From NCBI RefSeq assembly GCF_019391655.1, contig NZ_JAHXPQ010000001.1:682001-746000 (forward strand): a DNA stretch of 64,000 nt, in the 5' to 3' direction. The position numbers and the translations under genes were made by a program. Positions 41,829 through 53,800 of the stretch are shown piece after piece. Each line of letters opens with the position of its first letter. Within the stretch, counting starts at the first letter, position 1. Under the pieces are notes generated by a model. The model saw only the letters and a program-made list of their open reading frames with translations. It was not told the origin of the DNA and searched no databases. The stretch comes from Mucilaginibacter rivuli (lineage in GTDB: Bacteria; Bacteroidota; Bacteroidia; Sphingobacteriales; Sphingobacteriaceae).

Positions 41829-43262
41829 ATGACGGAATTGTACACTAATTTATCGGCCATACAGGCAGATATTCAACAAGGTAAAACATCAGTAGTTAAG
41901 CTGGTTGAAGCATATTTACAGCAAATAGATCAGCATCGTCATTTAAATGCCTTTCTCGAAGTTTTTGATCAGGAAGCATTATCCCGCGCAAGCGAAATAG
42001 ATAGTAAATTAAAAAATGGTAAAGCAGGTAAGCTGGCCGGTATGGTTTTGGCCATTAAAGATAACATTTGCTATAAAGGCCATAAATTAAGCGCCTCATC
42101 AAAAATATTGGAAGGTTTTACCTCCATATATTCTTCAACAATTATTGAGCGCCTGCTGGCCGAAGATGTAATTGTGATAGGCCGTACCAATTGCGATGAG
42201 TTTGCCATGGGCGGCTCTAACGAAACCTCGCACTATGGCCCGGTAAAAAACTACCTGGATACAACTAAAGTTCCCGGTGGCTCATCGGGTGGTGCAGCGG
42301 TAGCTGTTCAGGCCGGTATGTGCCATGCTGCCATTGGTACAGATACAGGCGGCTCTGTAAGGCAGCCATCTGCTTTTTGCGGGTCTATAGGCTTGCGCCC
42401 AACTTATGGCCGTATATCGCGCCATGGTATCATTGCATATGCCTCTTCGTTCGACCAGGTTGGCCCTATGGCAAAATCGGTAGAGGATGTGGCTTTGCTG
42501 TTAGAAGTGATGGCCGGTGCTGATGAATATGATGCCACTGTAGCCCAGGCCCCTGTTCCCGAATACTCAAAAGACCTCAGTTTTAGTGGTAAAAAAAGAA
42601 TAGCATACATCAGCGAAGCATTGGATAGCCCCGGCGTTGATCCCGAGATCAAAAAACTATTATTGGATAATATTGAACAGCTAAAGCGCGACGGGCATAC
42701 TGTTGAGCCTGTATCATTTAAATACATGGACTATGTAGTGCCTACTTACTACATTTTAACCATGGCCGAAGCGTCATCAAACCTGGCACGGTATGATGGT
42801 GTACACTACGGTTATCGTAGCCCCAACGCTACCGACCTGGAATCGACCTATAAAAAATCGCGCTCCGAAGGCTTTGGTAAAGAGGTAAAACGCCGTATTA
42901 TGCTGGGTACATTTGTACTGAGCTCAGGTTATTATGATGCCTATTACGCCAAGGCACAAAAGATACGCCGTATGATACGCGATAAAACGGTGGAGATACT
43001 GCACAATTACGATTTTATCCTTTCGCCAACTACGCCAACACCTGCCTTTAACATCGGCGAGAATATGAAAGACCCGATTGTGATGTACCTGGAAGATATT
43101 TTTACTGTTCAGGCTGCCCTTGCTGGGATACCTGCAATTTCTCTACCGCTGGGCAATAATGCCGCCGGATTACCGTTAGCTTTACAGCTATCTGCCCAAA
43201 CCTTCAACGAAACCGAATTGCTGAAATTTTCCAAATATTTTTTGGAACGCTCAAATAATTAG
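41829..43262 (+). CDS. gatA: Asp/Glu-tRNA amidotransferase subunit A
   Basis: GatA frees ammonia from glutamine for GatB, which converts Glu-tRNA(Gln) or Asp-tRNA(Asn) to the amide forms. The 477-residue amidase-signature protein has the complete triad K77 (LAIKDN), S152 (PGGSSGGAA) and nucleophile S176 (GTDTGGSVRQPS). Length is normal. gatB and gatC are not adjacent, which is common in Bacteroidota. It has its own promoter box and is followed by mltD after a small hairpin (43288-43306). Confidence 0.95.
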   Translation: MTELYTNLSAIQADIQQGKTSVVKLVEAYLQQIDQHRHLNAFLEVFDQEALSRASEIDSKLKNGKAGKLAGMVLAIKDNICYKGHKLSASSKILEGFTSIYSSTIIERLLAEDVIVIGRTNCDEFAMGGSNETSHYGPVKNYLDTTKVPGGSSGGAAVAVQAGMCHAAIGTDTGGSVRQPSAFCGSIGLRPTYGRISRHGIIAYASSFDQVGPMAKSVEDVALLLEVMAGADEYDATVAQAPVPEYSKDLSFSGKKRIAYISEALDSPGVDPEIKKLLLDNIEQLKRDGHTVEPVSFKYMDYVVPTYYILTMAEASSNLARYDGVHYGYRSPNATDLESTYKKSRSEGFGKEVKRRIMLGTFVLSSGYYDAYYAKAQKIRRMIRDKTVEILHNYDFILSPTTPTPAFNIGENMKDPIVMYLEDIFTVQAALAGIPAISLPLGNNAAGLPLALQLSAQTFNETELLKFSKYFLERSNN

Positions 43263-43287
43263 TATATTACAACAATTTAGGGTAACT

Positions 43288-43306
43288 ACGGCTCAATAAA
43301 AGCCGT
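43288..43306 (+). terminator. weak hairpin between gatA and mltD
   Basis: Perfect 6-bp stem ACGGCT/AGCCGT with a 7-nt loop, no T-tract. It may be a weak terminator or have no role. Confidence 0.3.
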
Positions 43307-43322
43307 ATAAAAAGAAATGTGC

Positions 43323-44747
43323 ATGAAGAAATTTTGGACTTTTATCATCTGCTTGACAATTATTCAACAAGTTAAAGCCCACTCCGAACCTCTCTCTCTT
43401 AAAAAAAGCAAATCCGATTCCAGTTACAATGAAAAACCCGGCGACACCACTTTGGTGCCATTGGTTACTGTTGTGTCCGGTTTTCAGGATCCCTTATCCA
43501 AACGCCGGTTAGATTCGATAAAGAAAGAGATCCCCCTTGATTATAACGAATACGTACAAACCTATATTGATCTGTATACCCGCCGCAAAGATGAAATGGG
43601 CCGTATAATAGGTTTGTCCAAATATTATTTTCCTATTTACGAAAAGTCTTTTCATGATGCCGGCGTTCCCGAAGAAATTAAATACCTGTCGGTAGTTGAG
43701 TCGTCACTTGATCCTAATGCCGTATCGCGCGTAGGCGCAACCGGCCCATGGCAGTTTATGTTTGCTACAGCCAAACTATATGGCTTGAGCATGGATAACT
43801 ACATTGATGAGCGTAAAGACCCTATACAGGCCAGCTATGCCGCTGCCGCTTATATTAAAGACGCTTACCTTGATTTTGGCGATTGGTTAGTAGCAATTGC
43901 ATCATACAATTGCGGTAAAGGTAATATTACCCGTGCCATACAGTTGGCAGGAGCAAGCGATTTTTGGTCGATACGCCCGTACCTGCCTGCCGAAACACGT
44001 AACTACGTGCCTGCCTACATTGCCATGAGCTATGTAATGAACTATTATGGCAGGCATGGCATAATGCCGCGCTCATGCGATCTTTCGGCCAAAACGGATA
44101 CCATTATGGTGAATAAGTTTGTATCGCTTGCCGGAATTTCAACCGCGCTTAAAATAGATATGTCGCAGTTGAATATGCTTAACCCCCAGTACAAAAAGCA
44201 TATCATTAACGGCTCAGCGGCAGCGCCAAAAAGGTTGGTGATACCACAGATCAGAAAAGAAGACTTTGCTGTTTTATATAATGTGTTGAATGATTCGGCC
44301 ATTGCGCCAAATCAGTTGGAGCCGGTTTACGCCAGCACTAACGAAACATCGAGCTTTACAAGGCCGCTTAAAGCAGAAAAAGAAGAAACACTGCCAACGA
44401 GCCATAAAGTTAAACGTGGCGAAACGCTGGCTTCTATAGCGGATAAGTATGGTATGGAGCCGCAGGAGCTGAAAGCCTGGAACCATCTCGCAACATTCAA
44501 AGTATCTCCTGGCCTGCAATTAAGGTTAACCGCCCCAACCGGCACCGAAGAACGTTATAGCGCGGCGAAAGAAAAAGCAATACCTGCGCCTAAAAGCTAC
44601 CTGACATACAAAGTAAAAACAGGCGATACGTTGTCGCAGATAGCCGAAAAATTTGACGGAGCTACGGTTGAAAAAATAAAATCGCTTAATGGTTTAAAGG
44701 CAGGCCGCCTGCAACCCGGCATGACATTAAAAATAAACCGCGGTTAA
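43323..44747 (+). CDS. mltD: membrane-bound lytic murein transglycosylase D-like protein with two LysM domains
   Basis: A 474-residue exported lytic transglycosylase that cuts peptidoglycan glycan strands. Signal peptide MKKFWTFIICLTIIQQVKAH. The SLT domain (about 100-260) has the catalytic Glu in YLSVVESSLDP (E126), followed by GATGPWQFM and YNCGKGNITRA. Two LysM peptidoglycan-binding domains lie at about 362-408 (KVKRGETLASIADKYG) and 424-472 (KVKTGDTLSQIAEKF). There is no lipobox, so the protein is probably periplasmic or loosely attached. ATG at 43317 is also possible. A strong terminator follows. Confidence 0.92.
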   Translation: MKKFWTFIICLTIIQQVKAHSEPLSLKKSKSDSSYNEKPGDTTLVPLVTVVSGFQDPLSKRRLDSIKKEIPLDYNEYVQTYIDLYTRRKDEMGRIIGLSKYYFPIYEKSFHDAGVPEEIKYLSVVESSLDPNAVSRVGATGPWQFMFATAKLYGLSMDNYIDERKDPIQASYAAAAYIKDAYLDFGDWLVAIASYNCGKGNITRAIQLAGASDFWSIRPYLPAETRNYVPAYIAMSYVMNYYGRHGIMPRSCDLSAKTDTIMVNKFVSLAGISTALKIDMSQLNMLNPQYKKHIINGSAAAPKRLVIPQIRKEDFAVLYNVLNDSAIAPNQLEPVYASTNETSSFTRPLKAEKEETLPTSHKVKRGETLASIADKYGMEPQELKAWNHLATFKVSPGLQLRLTAPTGTEERYSAAKEKAIPAPKSYLTYKVKTGDTLSQIAEKFDGATVEKIKSLNGLKAGRLQPGMTLKINRG

Positions 44748-44768
44748 ACTGTTTAAACCAATATTTAT

Positions 44769-44800
44769 AAGGCCCTGCTTTGCGGGGCCTTTATTTTTTT
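44769..44800 (+). terminator. rho-independent terminator after mltD
   Basis: 10-bp GC-rich stem with one G-U pair (44769-44778, 44782-44791; TTT loop) followed by a T-tract to 44800. Confidence 0.85.
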
Positions 44801-44821
44801 ATACGGGCTCAAAAAGAATCG

Positions 44822-44829
44822 TAATTTTG
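44822..44829 (+). promoter_or_regulatory. -7 box (TAATTTTG) of maeB
   Basis: Consensus match just after the terminator. It overlaps an in-frame GTG at 44829, which therefore cannot be the start; ATG at 44838 or 44850 is the real one. Confidence 0.55.
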
Positions 44830-44837
44830 TGGGCTTT

Positions 44838-47132
44838 ATGGCTGAGAAAATGAACAAGACCAATCGTAAACTCGATGCCCTCGAATACCACTCGAAGGGC
44901 CGCCCGGGTAAAATACAAGTAGTACCTACCAAACCCACCAATACACAACGCGATCTTTCATTGGCATACTCGCCCGGCGTGGCCGAGCCATGCCTGCGCA
45001 TTGCAGAAAATCCTGATGATGTATATAAATATACCGCCAAAGGTAACCTGGTTGCCGTTATCAGTAATGGAACTGCCGTTTTAGGCCTGGGTAATATTGG
45101 CGCCGCTGCAGGCAAACCAGTAATGGAAGGTAAAGGACTGCTGTTTAAAATATATGCCGATATCGATGTGTTTGACTTAGAGGTTGATGTTACTGATGTT
45201 GATGCCTTTGTAAATATAGTTAAGGCGCTTGAGCCTACCTTCGGTGGTATCAACCTCGAAGATATATCGGCCCCAACCTGTTTCGAAATTGAGCGCAGGC
45301 TTAAAGCCGAAATGAACATACCCGTAATGCATGATGACCAGCATGGTACAGCCATCATTTCATCGGCAGCATTATTGAACGCGCTGGAGCTTCAGAAAAA
45401 AAAGATCGACAAAATAAAAATGGTGGTGAACGGCGCGGGTGCCGCGGCTGTTTCCTGCTCAAAAATGTACCTCTCGTTAGGCGTTAAGCCCGAGAATTTG
45501 GTGATGTTCGATATCAACGGCGTTATACATCCCGGCCGTACCGACCTGGATGAAATGCGCATGGCTTTTGCTACCCATCGTACCGATGTTAGCAACCTGG
45601 CTGATGCCATGAAAGATGCCGATGTGTTTATCGGCCTGTCGGCAGGTAACGTGGTTACGCAGCAAATGCTCAAGGTAATGGCTAAAAACCCTATTGTTTT
45701 TGCCATGGCCAACCCTACGCCCGAGATCGATTATGAGCTTGCCTGCGAAGCGCGTAAAGATATCATTATGGCTACCGGACGCTCTGATTATCCTAACCAG
45801 GTAAATAACGTGTTGGGTTTCCCATACATATTCCGTGGCGCGTTGGATGTGAGGGCTACCACCATTAACGAAGAAATGAAGATTGCGGCAGTATACGCTA
45901 TTGCCGAGCTGGCTAAAAAGACAGTTCCCGAAGAGGTGAATTTGGCGTATAATGCTAAAAATCTACACTTTGATAAAAATTATATCATACCAAAACCCAT
46001 GGATAACCGGTTAATTACCGAGGTATCAATGGCGGTAGCTAAAGCAGCTATGGAAACAGGTGTGGCCCGCAAACAAATTACCGATTGGGCAGCTTACGCG
46101 GATGAACTGAACGCGCGCCTGGGTTTTGATAATAAGATATTAAGAAACATAGCCAACAAAGCAAAATCGAACCCTAAACGGGTGGTATTTGCCGAGGCGG
46201 ATAATTATAAGATACTAAAATCGGCTCAGATCGTAATTGATGAGGGTATAGCTATTCCGATATTGCTGGGTAATGTGGACCGTATCAAGCAGATCATGGT
46301 AGAGAACGACCTGCAGTTAGGCGATGTGGAAATTATTGATACCCGCGTAGAAACCGAGAAGGCATGTAAATATGCTGATTACCTTTTCAACAAACGCCAG
46401 CGCAGGGGGGTAACCCAATTTGAAGCCAAAAAGCTATTGCGCGACCGTAACTACTTTGGTGCTTGCATGGTGCAGTTTGGCGATGCCGACGCATTGATAT
46501 CGGGTTTAACCAAAAACTACGTACAAACGGTGAAGCCTGCCCTGCAGATTATTGGTACCGAGCCGGGCGCAAACCGCGTGGCAGGTATGTACATGATGAT
46601 CACTAAAAAAGGCCCTGTATTTTTTGGTGATACCACGGTAAACGTTAACCCAAGTACACAGGAACTGGTTGATATTACCGTGCTGATAGAAAAATCGGTG
46701 CGCAAGTTCAATATCAAACCACGTGTGGCGGTATTGTCTTATTCTAATTTTGGCTCAAACGACGGGCCGATACCCGAAAAAACCCGCGAAGCGGTGAACA
46801 TACTGCACGAAAAGTACCCTGATATGGTAGTAGACGGCGAAATGCAGGCTAACTTTGCCATTAATACCGATTTGCTTGCTGATAACTATCCGTTCTCGAC
46901 GCTGGCAGGCGAGGCCGCCAATACCCTGATATTCCCTACGCTCGAATCCGGCAATATAGCCTATAAATTGTTGCAGGAATTGGGTGGGGCCGAAGCAGTT
47001 GGGCCGATATTGTTAGGAATGAAAAAATCGGTACACGTATTGCAACTGGGTAGCTCCGTTCGCGAAATTGTGAACATGGTAACCATAGCTGTAGTTGACG
47101 CGCAGGAGAAAGAAGGAGCGCAAAAAAAGTAG
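44838..47132 (+). CDS. maeB: NADP-dependent malic enzyme with C-terminal phosphotransacetylase-like domain
   Basis: MaeB decarboxylates malate to pyruvate and makes NADPH. The 764-residue protein has the large two-part form: malic domain at about 15-420 ([55 protein letters not shown]) and a phosphotransacetylase-like domain at about 430-760 ([29 protein letters not shown]), which is regulatory rather than catalytic in studied enzymes. ATG at 44850 would leave a longer leader and is nearly as good. ruvA and sprA follow on the same strand. Length is typical. Confidence 0.93.
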   Translation: MAEKMNKTNRKLDALEYHSKGRPGKIQVVPTKPTNTQRDLSLAYSPGVAEPCLRIAENPDDVYKYTAKGNLVAVISNGTAVLGLGNIGAAAGKPVMEGKGLLFKIYADIDVFDLEVDVTDVDAFVNIVKALEPTFGGINLEDISAPTCFEIERRLKAEMNIPVMHDDQHGTAIISSAALLNALELQKKKIDKIKMVVNGAGAAAVSCSKMYLSLGVKPENLVMFDINGVIHPGRTDLDEMRMAFATHRTDVSNLADAMKDADVFIGLSAGNVVTQQMLKVMAKNPIVFAMANPTPEIDYELACEARKDIIMATGRSDYPNQVNNVLGFPYIFRGALDVRATTINEEMKIAAVYAIAELAKKTVPEEVNLAYNAKNLHFDKNYIIPKPMDNRLITEVSMAVAKAAMETGVARKQITDWAAYADELNARLGFDNKILRNIANKAKSNPKRVVFAEADNYKILKSAQIVIDEGIAIPILLGNVDRIKQIMVENDLQLGDVEIIDTRVETEKACKYADYLFNKRQRRGVTQFEAKKLLRDRNYFGACMVQFGDADALISGLTKNYVQTVKPALQIIGTEPGANRVAGMYMMITKKGPVFFGDTTVNVNPSTQELVDITVLIEKSVRKFNIKPRVAVLSYSNFGSNDGPIPEKTREAVNILHEKYPDMVVDGEMQANFAINTDLLADNYPFSTLAGEAANTLIFPTLESGNIAYKLLQELGGAEAVGPILLGMKKSVHVLQLGSSVREIVNMVTIAVVDAQEKEGAQKK

Positions 47133-47153
47133 CCGGAAATTTAATATTTACCC

Positions 47154-47190
47154 AACAATAAATTAGGGCAATAAGGGTTATTGTTTTTAT
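47154..47190 (+). terminator. possible weak terminator after maeB
   Basis: AACAATAA (47154-47161) pairs with 47178-47185 around a long 16-nt loop, then TTTTTAT. All A/T pairs, so low confidence. Confidence 0.3.
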
Positions 47191-47224
47191 CATTGCGTAA
47201 TTAAACAGCAAGCTTATAACCAAC

Positions 47225-47809
47225 ATGTACGCATATATAAACGGCAAACTGGTATACAAATGCCCCACTTATGTTATTATTGATGCCGGCGGTGTTGGTT
47301 ATCATATTAATATTTCGCTGAACACCTATTCGGGTATTGCAGATCAGGAAAACTGCAAACTGTTTACATGGCTGCATGTGAAAGAAGACGGGCATACGCT
47401 ATATGGTTTTGCCGATGAAGGTGAGCGCAGATTGTTTTTACATTTGATCTCCGTTTCGGGAATTGGGCCTAACACAGGCCGGATGATGTTATCATCTATT
47501 AACCCGGCCGAAATACAGGCGGCTATTTTGAAAGGCGATGTGCCTGTGATACAGCGGATAAAAGGTATTGGTCCAAAATCAGCCCAGCGGCTTATTTTAG
47601 AATTACAGGATAAACTACGTAAGGACGGACCTGATACCCTGATATCAATTCCGGTTAACCATACCGCTAAAGATGAAGCGTTATCGGCATTGGTAATGCT
47701 TGGTTTTGTGAAGAATGTTGCCGAAAAAGCATTAGACAAAGCAGCCGGCTCAACTACCGAAAATTTAACTGTAGAGCAATTAATAAAAATTGCACTTAAA
47801 AGCTTATAA
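47225..47809 (+). CDS. ruvA: Holliday junction DNA helicase subunit RuvA
   Basis: RuvA binds four-way DNA junctions as a tetramer and loads RuvB for branch migration during recombination repair. The 194-residue protein has the OB-fold N-domain (MYAYINGKLVYKCPTYVIID), two helix-hairpin-helix motifs (VSGIGPNTGRMML near 77-89, IKGIGPKSAQRLILEL near 112-127) and the C-terminal RuvB-binding domain III (about 145-194). It lies 27 nt before sprA, a neighbourhood I recall as conserved in gliding Bacteroidota. Confidence 0.96.
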   Translation: MYAYINGKLVYKCPTYVIIDAGGVGYHINISLNTYSGIADQENCKLFTWLHVKEDGHTLYGFADEGERRLFLHLISVSGIGPNTGRMMLSSINPAEIQAAILKGDVPVIQRIKGIGPKSAQRLILELQDKLRKDGPDTLISIPVNHTAKDEALSALVMLGFVKNVAEKALDKAAGSTTENLTVEQLIKIALKSL

Positions 47810-47835
47810 TTACTGAACAATTTTTACAGCATACC

Positions 47836-50800
47836 TTGATCAATATTAGTATACGGAAGCGGGCTTTCAACCTTGTGTTTTTTGCTGCGATGCTCGGCTC
47901 AATGTCGGTATTCGGGCAAACAGGCTCTATACTGAACAGGGATTCCTCGTCTGTAAAAACACCTATAAATATTGATAAGTCGAACAACCTCAAGGCAAGG
48001 CAGGGGTATTTAATGCCCGATCCGCCAAACCTTGTGCGCACCGTAGAATATGACCCGGCTACAAACAGGTATATCTTAACCGAAAAAATCGGTAATTTGC
48101 CTTATCGCCCCGCGCAGTTTCTTACCTTTTCGCAATACCTTGATCTTACACAACGCCAGGGTATAAAGGTTTATTGGAAAAAGCTTGCCGATAATTATGC
48201 TTATGATTCGCAGCAGCCCGGCTTTATACCGCAGATTAAGATCAGGAGCCGTACTTTCCAGCAAATATTTGGCAGCGATGTGATCGATATCCGCCCGCAA
48301 GGCTCTGCCGAAATGATATTTGCCGGGCAGATCAATAAGAACGAGAACCCGCTGTTCAATACCACACAGCGTACCCAAACCAACTTTAATTTTGACCAGC
48401 ACATCCAGATGAACCTAACCGGTTTTATCGGCGATAAGCTGAAGATCAATACCAATTATAATACCGACGCCCAATTCCAGTTTGAGAACCAGATCAAGCT
48501 CGATTATACCGGCAGGCCCGATGAGATCATCCAGAAAATAGAGGCCGGTACGGTAAGCATGCCGTTAAATACCACATTGATCAGAGGGACGGAGGCTTTA
48601 TTCGGTATAAAAACCAAATTCAAATTTGGTAAGCTCGATGTTACCAGTATTTTTTCGCAACAGCGTTCGCAATCGCAGCATATTACGGTGCAGCAGGGCT
48701 CGCAGCAGCAAACTTTCCGCTTGTCTCCTGCAGATTATGAGGCTAACAAGCACTATTTTTTAGCACAGTATTTCCGCGATAATTATAACAAGGCACTGGC
48801 TAATATCCCCATCATCAGTTCGAACGTTACCATCACCAAAATAGAGGTATGGACAACCAACCGTAATAACAGTACTACCGATTCGCGCGATATCTTAGCC
48901 TTTTTGGATCTGGGCGAAAACCGGCCTAACAATACAGCCCTGGTACAAGGTGGTGGCTCTGCATTACCTGCAGGTTTTACAGGCCCGGCGGGGGCTTTCA
49001 CACAGCAATCAAACAACCTGTTGCAAAATTTGCCGGCAGGCGCAAGGCAAACAAACTCCAGCGCTGTGGCAAGCTACTTTGCAGGCACAGGCGCAACGGA
49101 TAACTATTCCAAACTAAGTTATGCACGTAAGTTAACAGATAAGGAGTTTACCCTGCACCCGCAATTGGGTTATATATCATTAAACTACCCGCTAAATAAT
49201 GATGAAGTATTGGCAGTAGCTTATCAGTATACCTACAATGGGGTGCAATACCAGGTGGGAGAGTTTAGTACCGATATTAAGGTTGACCCAACTACACCGC
49301 GGGTACTCTATACCAAATTGTTAAAAGGCGAACTGCTCAAAACCAAGCTGCCTACCTGGAAATTGATGATGAAAAACATCTATTCGTTAGGTGCGTACCA
49401 GGTTAGCCCAACCAACTTTAATTTGAGCATTACCCGTTTGGATGAAACATCGGGTATTGAAAAGCCTATAATGGAAGAAGGGGCCTTAACCAAATCAAAA
49501 CTATGGTTGCAATTGGGTAGTTTGGATAACCTGAATCAGCAGCAGCAAAAACAACCTGATGGATATTTTGACTTTTTAGAAGGCGTTACCATCGATTCGC
49601 AAAATGGGCGCATTTCGTTTCCCTTGTTAGAACCCTTTGGCTCCGATCTGGCAAAGAAGTTTGCACCCGGCGAACAGGCTTTGGTTGATAAATATGTTTA
49701 CCAACAACTGTATGATTCTACAAAAACTGTCGCGCAGCAATACTTCCCGCAAAAAAACCGCTATTTAATTAAAGGTACCTACACTTCAACATCAGGCTCG
49801 GAGTTTCGTTTAAATGCCATTAATATCCCGCAAGGTTCGGTGGTTGTTACATCGGGTAGTTTAAAATTGCAGGAAGGGACTGATTTTACGGTTGACTATA
49901 ATGGCGGAACAGTTCGTATCTTAAACCAATCCCTACTGGCATCGGCGCAGCCCATCAATATCGATGTGGAGAATAACGAACTGTTTGGCGTGCAGCAAAA
50001 ATCGCTGTTTGGTTCGCGGTTTGATTATCGAGCCAGTAAAGAATTGAGTTTAGGTGCAACCATTCTGCACTTATCAGAGCAACCCATCACTCAAAATATC
50101 AGCATAGGCGACGAGCCCATATCAAATACCATTATGGGCTTTGATATCAACTACAATGCACAATCGCGGTTTTTAACCCGTATGGTAGATAAATTACCAT
50201 TCATATCTACAAAAGCGCCTTCGTCGGTAACGTTTAATGCTGAGTTTGCCAAGTTAATGCCTGGCCACCCCAGCGCCCTCAACTTTGCAGGTGCTAATGG
50301 TACATCATACCTTGATGATTTTGAGAACAGCCGCTCCATTATCGATATTAAAAGTGCATCGGGCTGGCAAATTTCGGGTACCCCGCAGCTATTCCCCGAG
50401 TCGCAGCTGATCAATGATTTGAGCTATGGTTACAATCGTGCCTTGCTTGCCTTTTACAACATCGACCCGATATTTTATTTTCGCTCAAGCAGCCAATCGC
50501 CGCCGTTGCCAAACGCGAACAACGAACTGTCAAACCATTATGTAAGGCAGGTTTTTGAGCAGGAAGTTTATCCGTATAAGCAATCTATCACCGGTTCGCC
50601 GTTGCCATTGCCTACGCTCGATATGGCTTTTTACCCCACCATACGCGGGCCCTATAACTTTAGCACTACCGGCATTAATACCGACGGTACTTTGCAGAAC
50701 CCTAAAAGCCGCTGGGGCGGGATGTTCAGGCGGGTAGACGTGAATGATTTTGAATCGTTAAACGTACAGTACATTGAGTTTTGGATGCTCGACCCTTTTA

Positions 50801-53800
50801 TTTACAAGCCTGCATCACAAGGTGGCGATCTGTATTTTAACCTTGGCAGCATATCAGAAGATATTTTAAAAGACGGCCGTAAAAGTTTAGAGAACGGCTT
50901 GCCTGCCGATGGCGACCCCAATGCTGTTGATAATACCGCATGGGGCCGTGTAGCAAAGGTGCAGCCTGTTGTACAATCTTTTGATAATAATCCCGATGCC
51001 CGTTTGTTGCAGGATGTAGGGCTTGATGGCATGGGCGATGCGGATGAACGCGCTAAATTTGCATCAGTGGTGCAGAGCGTAAGCAATACCGTTAGTGCTA
51101 AAGCCGCGGCCGCTTTTGCCGCCGATCCATCAGGCGATGATTACCAGTATTACCGCGGCCCCGCTTTAGATGAAGCCAACGCAGGCATATTGCAACGGTA
51201 CAGCCACTATAATGGCACCGAGGGTAACTCAAAAACCGCGGAGCAATCGCAGGCGCAATTGGGTATCCAAACATCGGCATCAACATCATTACCTGATGGC
51301 GAAGATATAAACCGTGATAATACCATGAGCCAGGCTGATGAGTATTTTCAATATAAAGTATCTATGCGCCCGCAAGATTTGGTGGTTGGCCAAAATTTTA
51401 TCAGCGATAAAATATCAGCTACTGTTAAGCTGGCCAACGGGCAAACACAAACTGTTAACTGGTACCAGTTTAGGGTACCTATTAATGGCTACCAATCAAA
51501 AACGGGCAACATTCAGGATTTTAAAGCCATCCGCTTTATCCGCATGTTTATGACAAATTTTGCTGATACTTCGGTGCTGCGCTTTGCCAGCCTGCAATTG
51601 GTACGCGGCGAGTGGCGCGCTTTTAACAACGAGCGCAATCCGGCCAACGTAATTGCCGATCCGGCTATCCCAAATCCACCGCTTGATAACTCGGCGTTGA
51701 ATGTAGGTACCATAAATATTGAGCAAAACGGTACCCGTACACCTATACCATATGTTTTGCCACCGGGTATTAACCGCCAGCAAGATTATAATAACCTGGC
51801 CACCAATACCCAGCTAAATGAGCAATCGTTATCGGTAACGGTAAATAATTTACGTAGCGGCTATTCCAGGGCGGCATTTAAAACCTTTAGTAACGATCTG
51901 CGTAAGTATAAGCACATCCAAATGTTTATACATGCCGAATCGCTGCCAAACCAAACACTGCGCGATAATGAACTGAGCGCGTTTATCCGCATGGGTGCCG
52001 ATTATGTAGATAATTATTATGAGTTTGTTATCCCGCTAAAGGTAACACCAAACGGCACCAGCGACCCGGCCCAAATATGGCCAACCGCTAATAATTTAGA
52101 AATAGACCTGGCGCGGTTAACCGAGGCTAAAATGCAACGTAACCTCCAGCACAGGCGGATAGATGTTCCGTTTACCTATAACGGCGTTACCATTAAAGGG
52201 CAACCTGATTTGAGCAGGTTAGCTACCATTATGCTGGGTGTACGTAATCCGTACAGTGTTGCGGGTGCAGATAGATCGGGAAATGTTTGGTTTGATGAGC
52301 TGCGCCTGACCGACTTTGACGAAGGCGGGGGCTGGGCCGCAACAGCAAGATTGAACGCCAAGCTGGCAGATTTTGCCGATGTAACCGTATCCGGAAGTAA
52401 AAGTACAGCAGGCTTTGGTCCGCTGGATCAACGTGTAAGTAACCAGACCTTAACCGATACGCACAGCTATGATGTAGCCACCAATATGGAGCTTGGTAAG
52501 TTTTTCCCCGCAAAAATAGGGTTGAAAATACCGCTGTATATTGATGTCGCTTCGCAGGTAAGCACCCCTGTTTATGACCCAGCCGCACCCGATCTGAAAC
52601 TTGCAGATGAGCTGGCTGCCGCGGATACCAAAGCAACCCGCGATTCGCTCCTTGCAGTGCAGGCACAAGCGCAGGATGTAACAACCCGCCGTAGCATTAA
52701 CTTAACCAATGTGCATAAAGTTAAAACAGACCCTAAAGCAACAAACCATTTTTGGGATGTTGAAAATCTGAGCGCTACGTATGCTTATACCGAGTATGAC
52801 CATCATGATTTTATAACACTTGATAATTTCCAGAAAACGTACCGTGTAGCATTGAGCTATAATTTTAGTAACCAGCCCGTGTATTACACCCCATTAGAAA
52901 AACGGATAAAAAGTAATATGCTGGCCATTTTTAAGGACTTTAATTTTAGCATTTTACCAAGCCGCCTAAACTTCAATATTACTTTCGACAGGTTTTATTC
53001 GGAAAATACCCTACGCAATAATGACCCGAATAACTTTATCCCGATACCGACCACTTTTAACAAAAATTTTACGGTAAGGCGTGTATATGGCATAGGCTGG
53101 AATTTATCAAAATCGTTAACGATGGATATTGATGCCACCAATCTTGGTGTGATAGATGAGCCGCAAGGCCGTATAAACGGTTTGAAAAAAGACACTTTGT
53201 GGAGCAACCTGAAAAGCCTGGGCCGCACTACCGATTATAACCACACCCTGAACTTTAATTACACCGTACCCATTAATAAATTGCCGGGCTTTGACTGGAC
53301 AACCCTGATGGCCCGTTACAGTGCAAGCTTTGAGTGGAAAACAGCTCCACAGTTTGCACTCACAAATTCTGATTTTAATGTGGGTAACAGTATCCAAAAC
53401 TCACGCATTATACAATTAAACCCGGCACTAAACCTGGCCTCATTATACAGTAAATCCAGCGTATTGCGTAAACTTAACGACCCGGACAGTAAGGGCTTGG
53501 GTAGCTTGTTTTTAGGTTTGTTAACCAGTGTTAAACGAATAAGCGGAACCTACACCCGTACCGAGGGTACATTTTTACCGGGCTATTTACCCAAGAGCAA
53601 TTTTTACGGTGCCGACCCAAGCTATGATGCACCGGGCATTGGCTTTTTATTAGGGAGCCAGGCAGATATACGCCAAAAAGCCCTTGCCGGCGGGTGGATA
53701 ACACGTGATACCCTGCAGAATCAGCTTTATGTAACTACTTATAAAGAAGAGATTCACCTGTTGGGTACTATTGAGCCAATAAAAGATCTGCATATTGATC

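Noticed and set aside
47344..47820. 158-codon frame opposite ruvA
   Set aside because: Antisense shadow of ruvA, which has full motifs and synteny.
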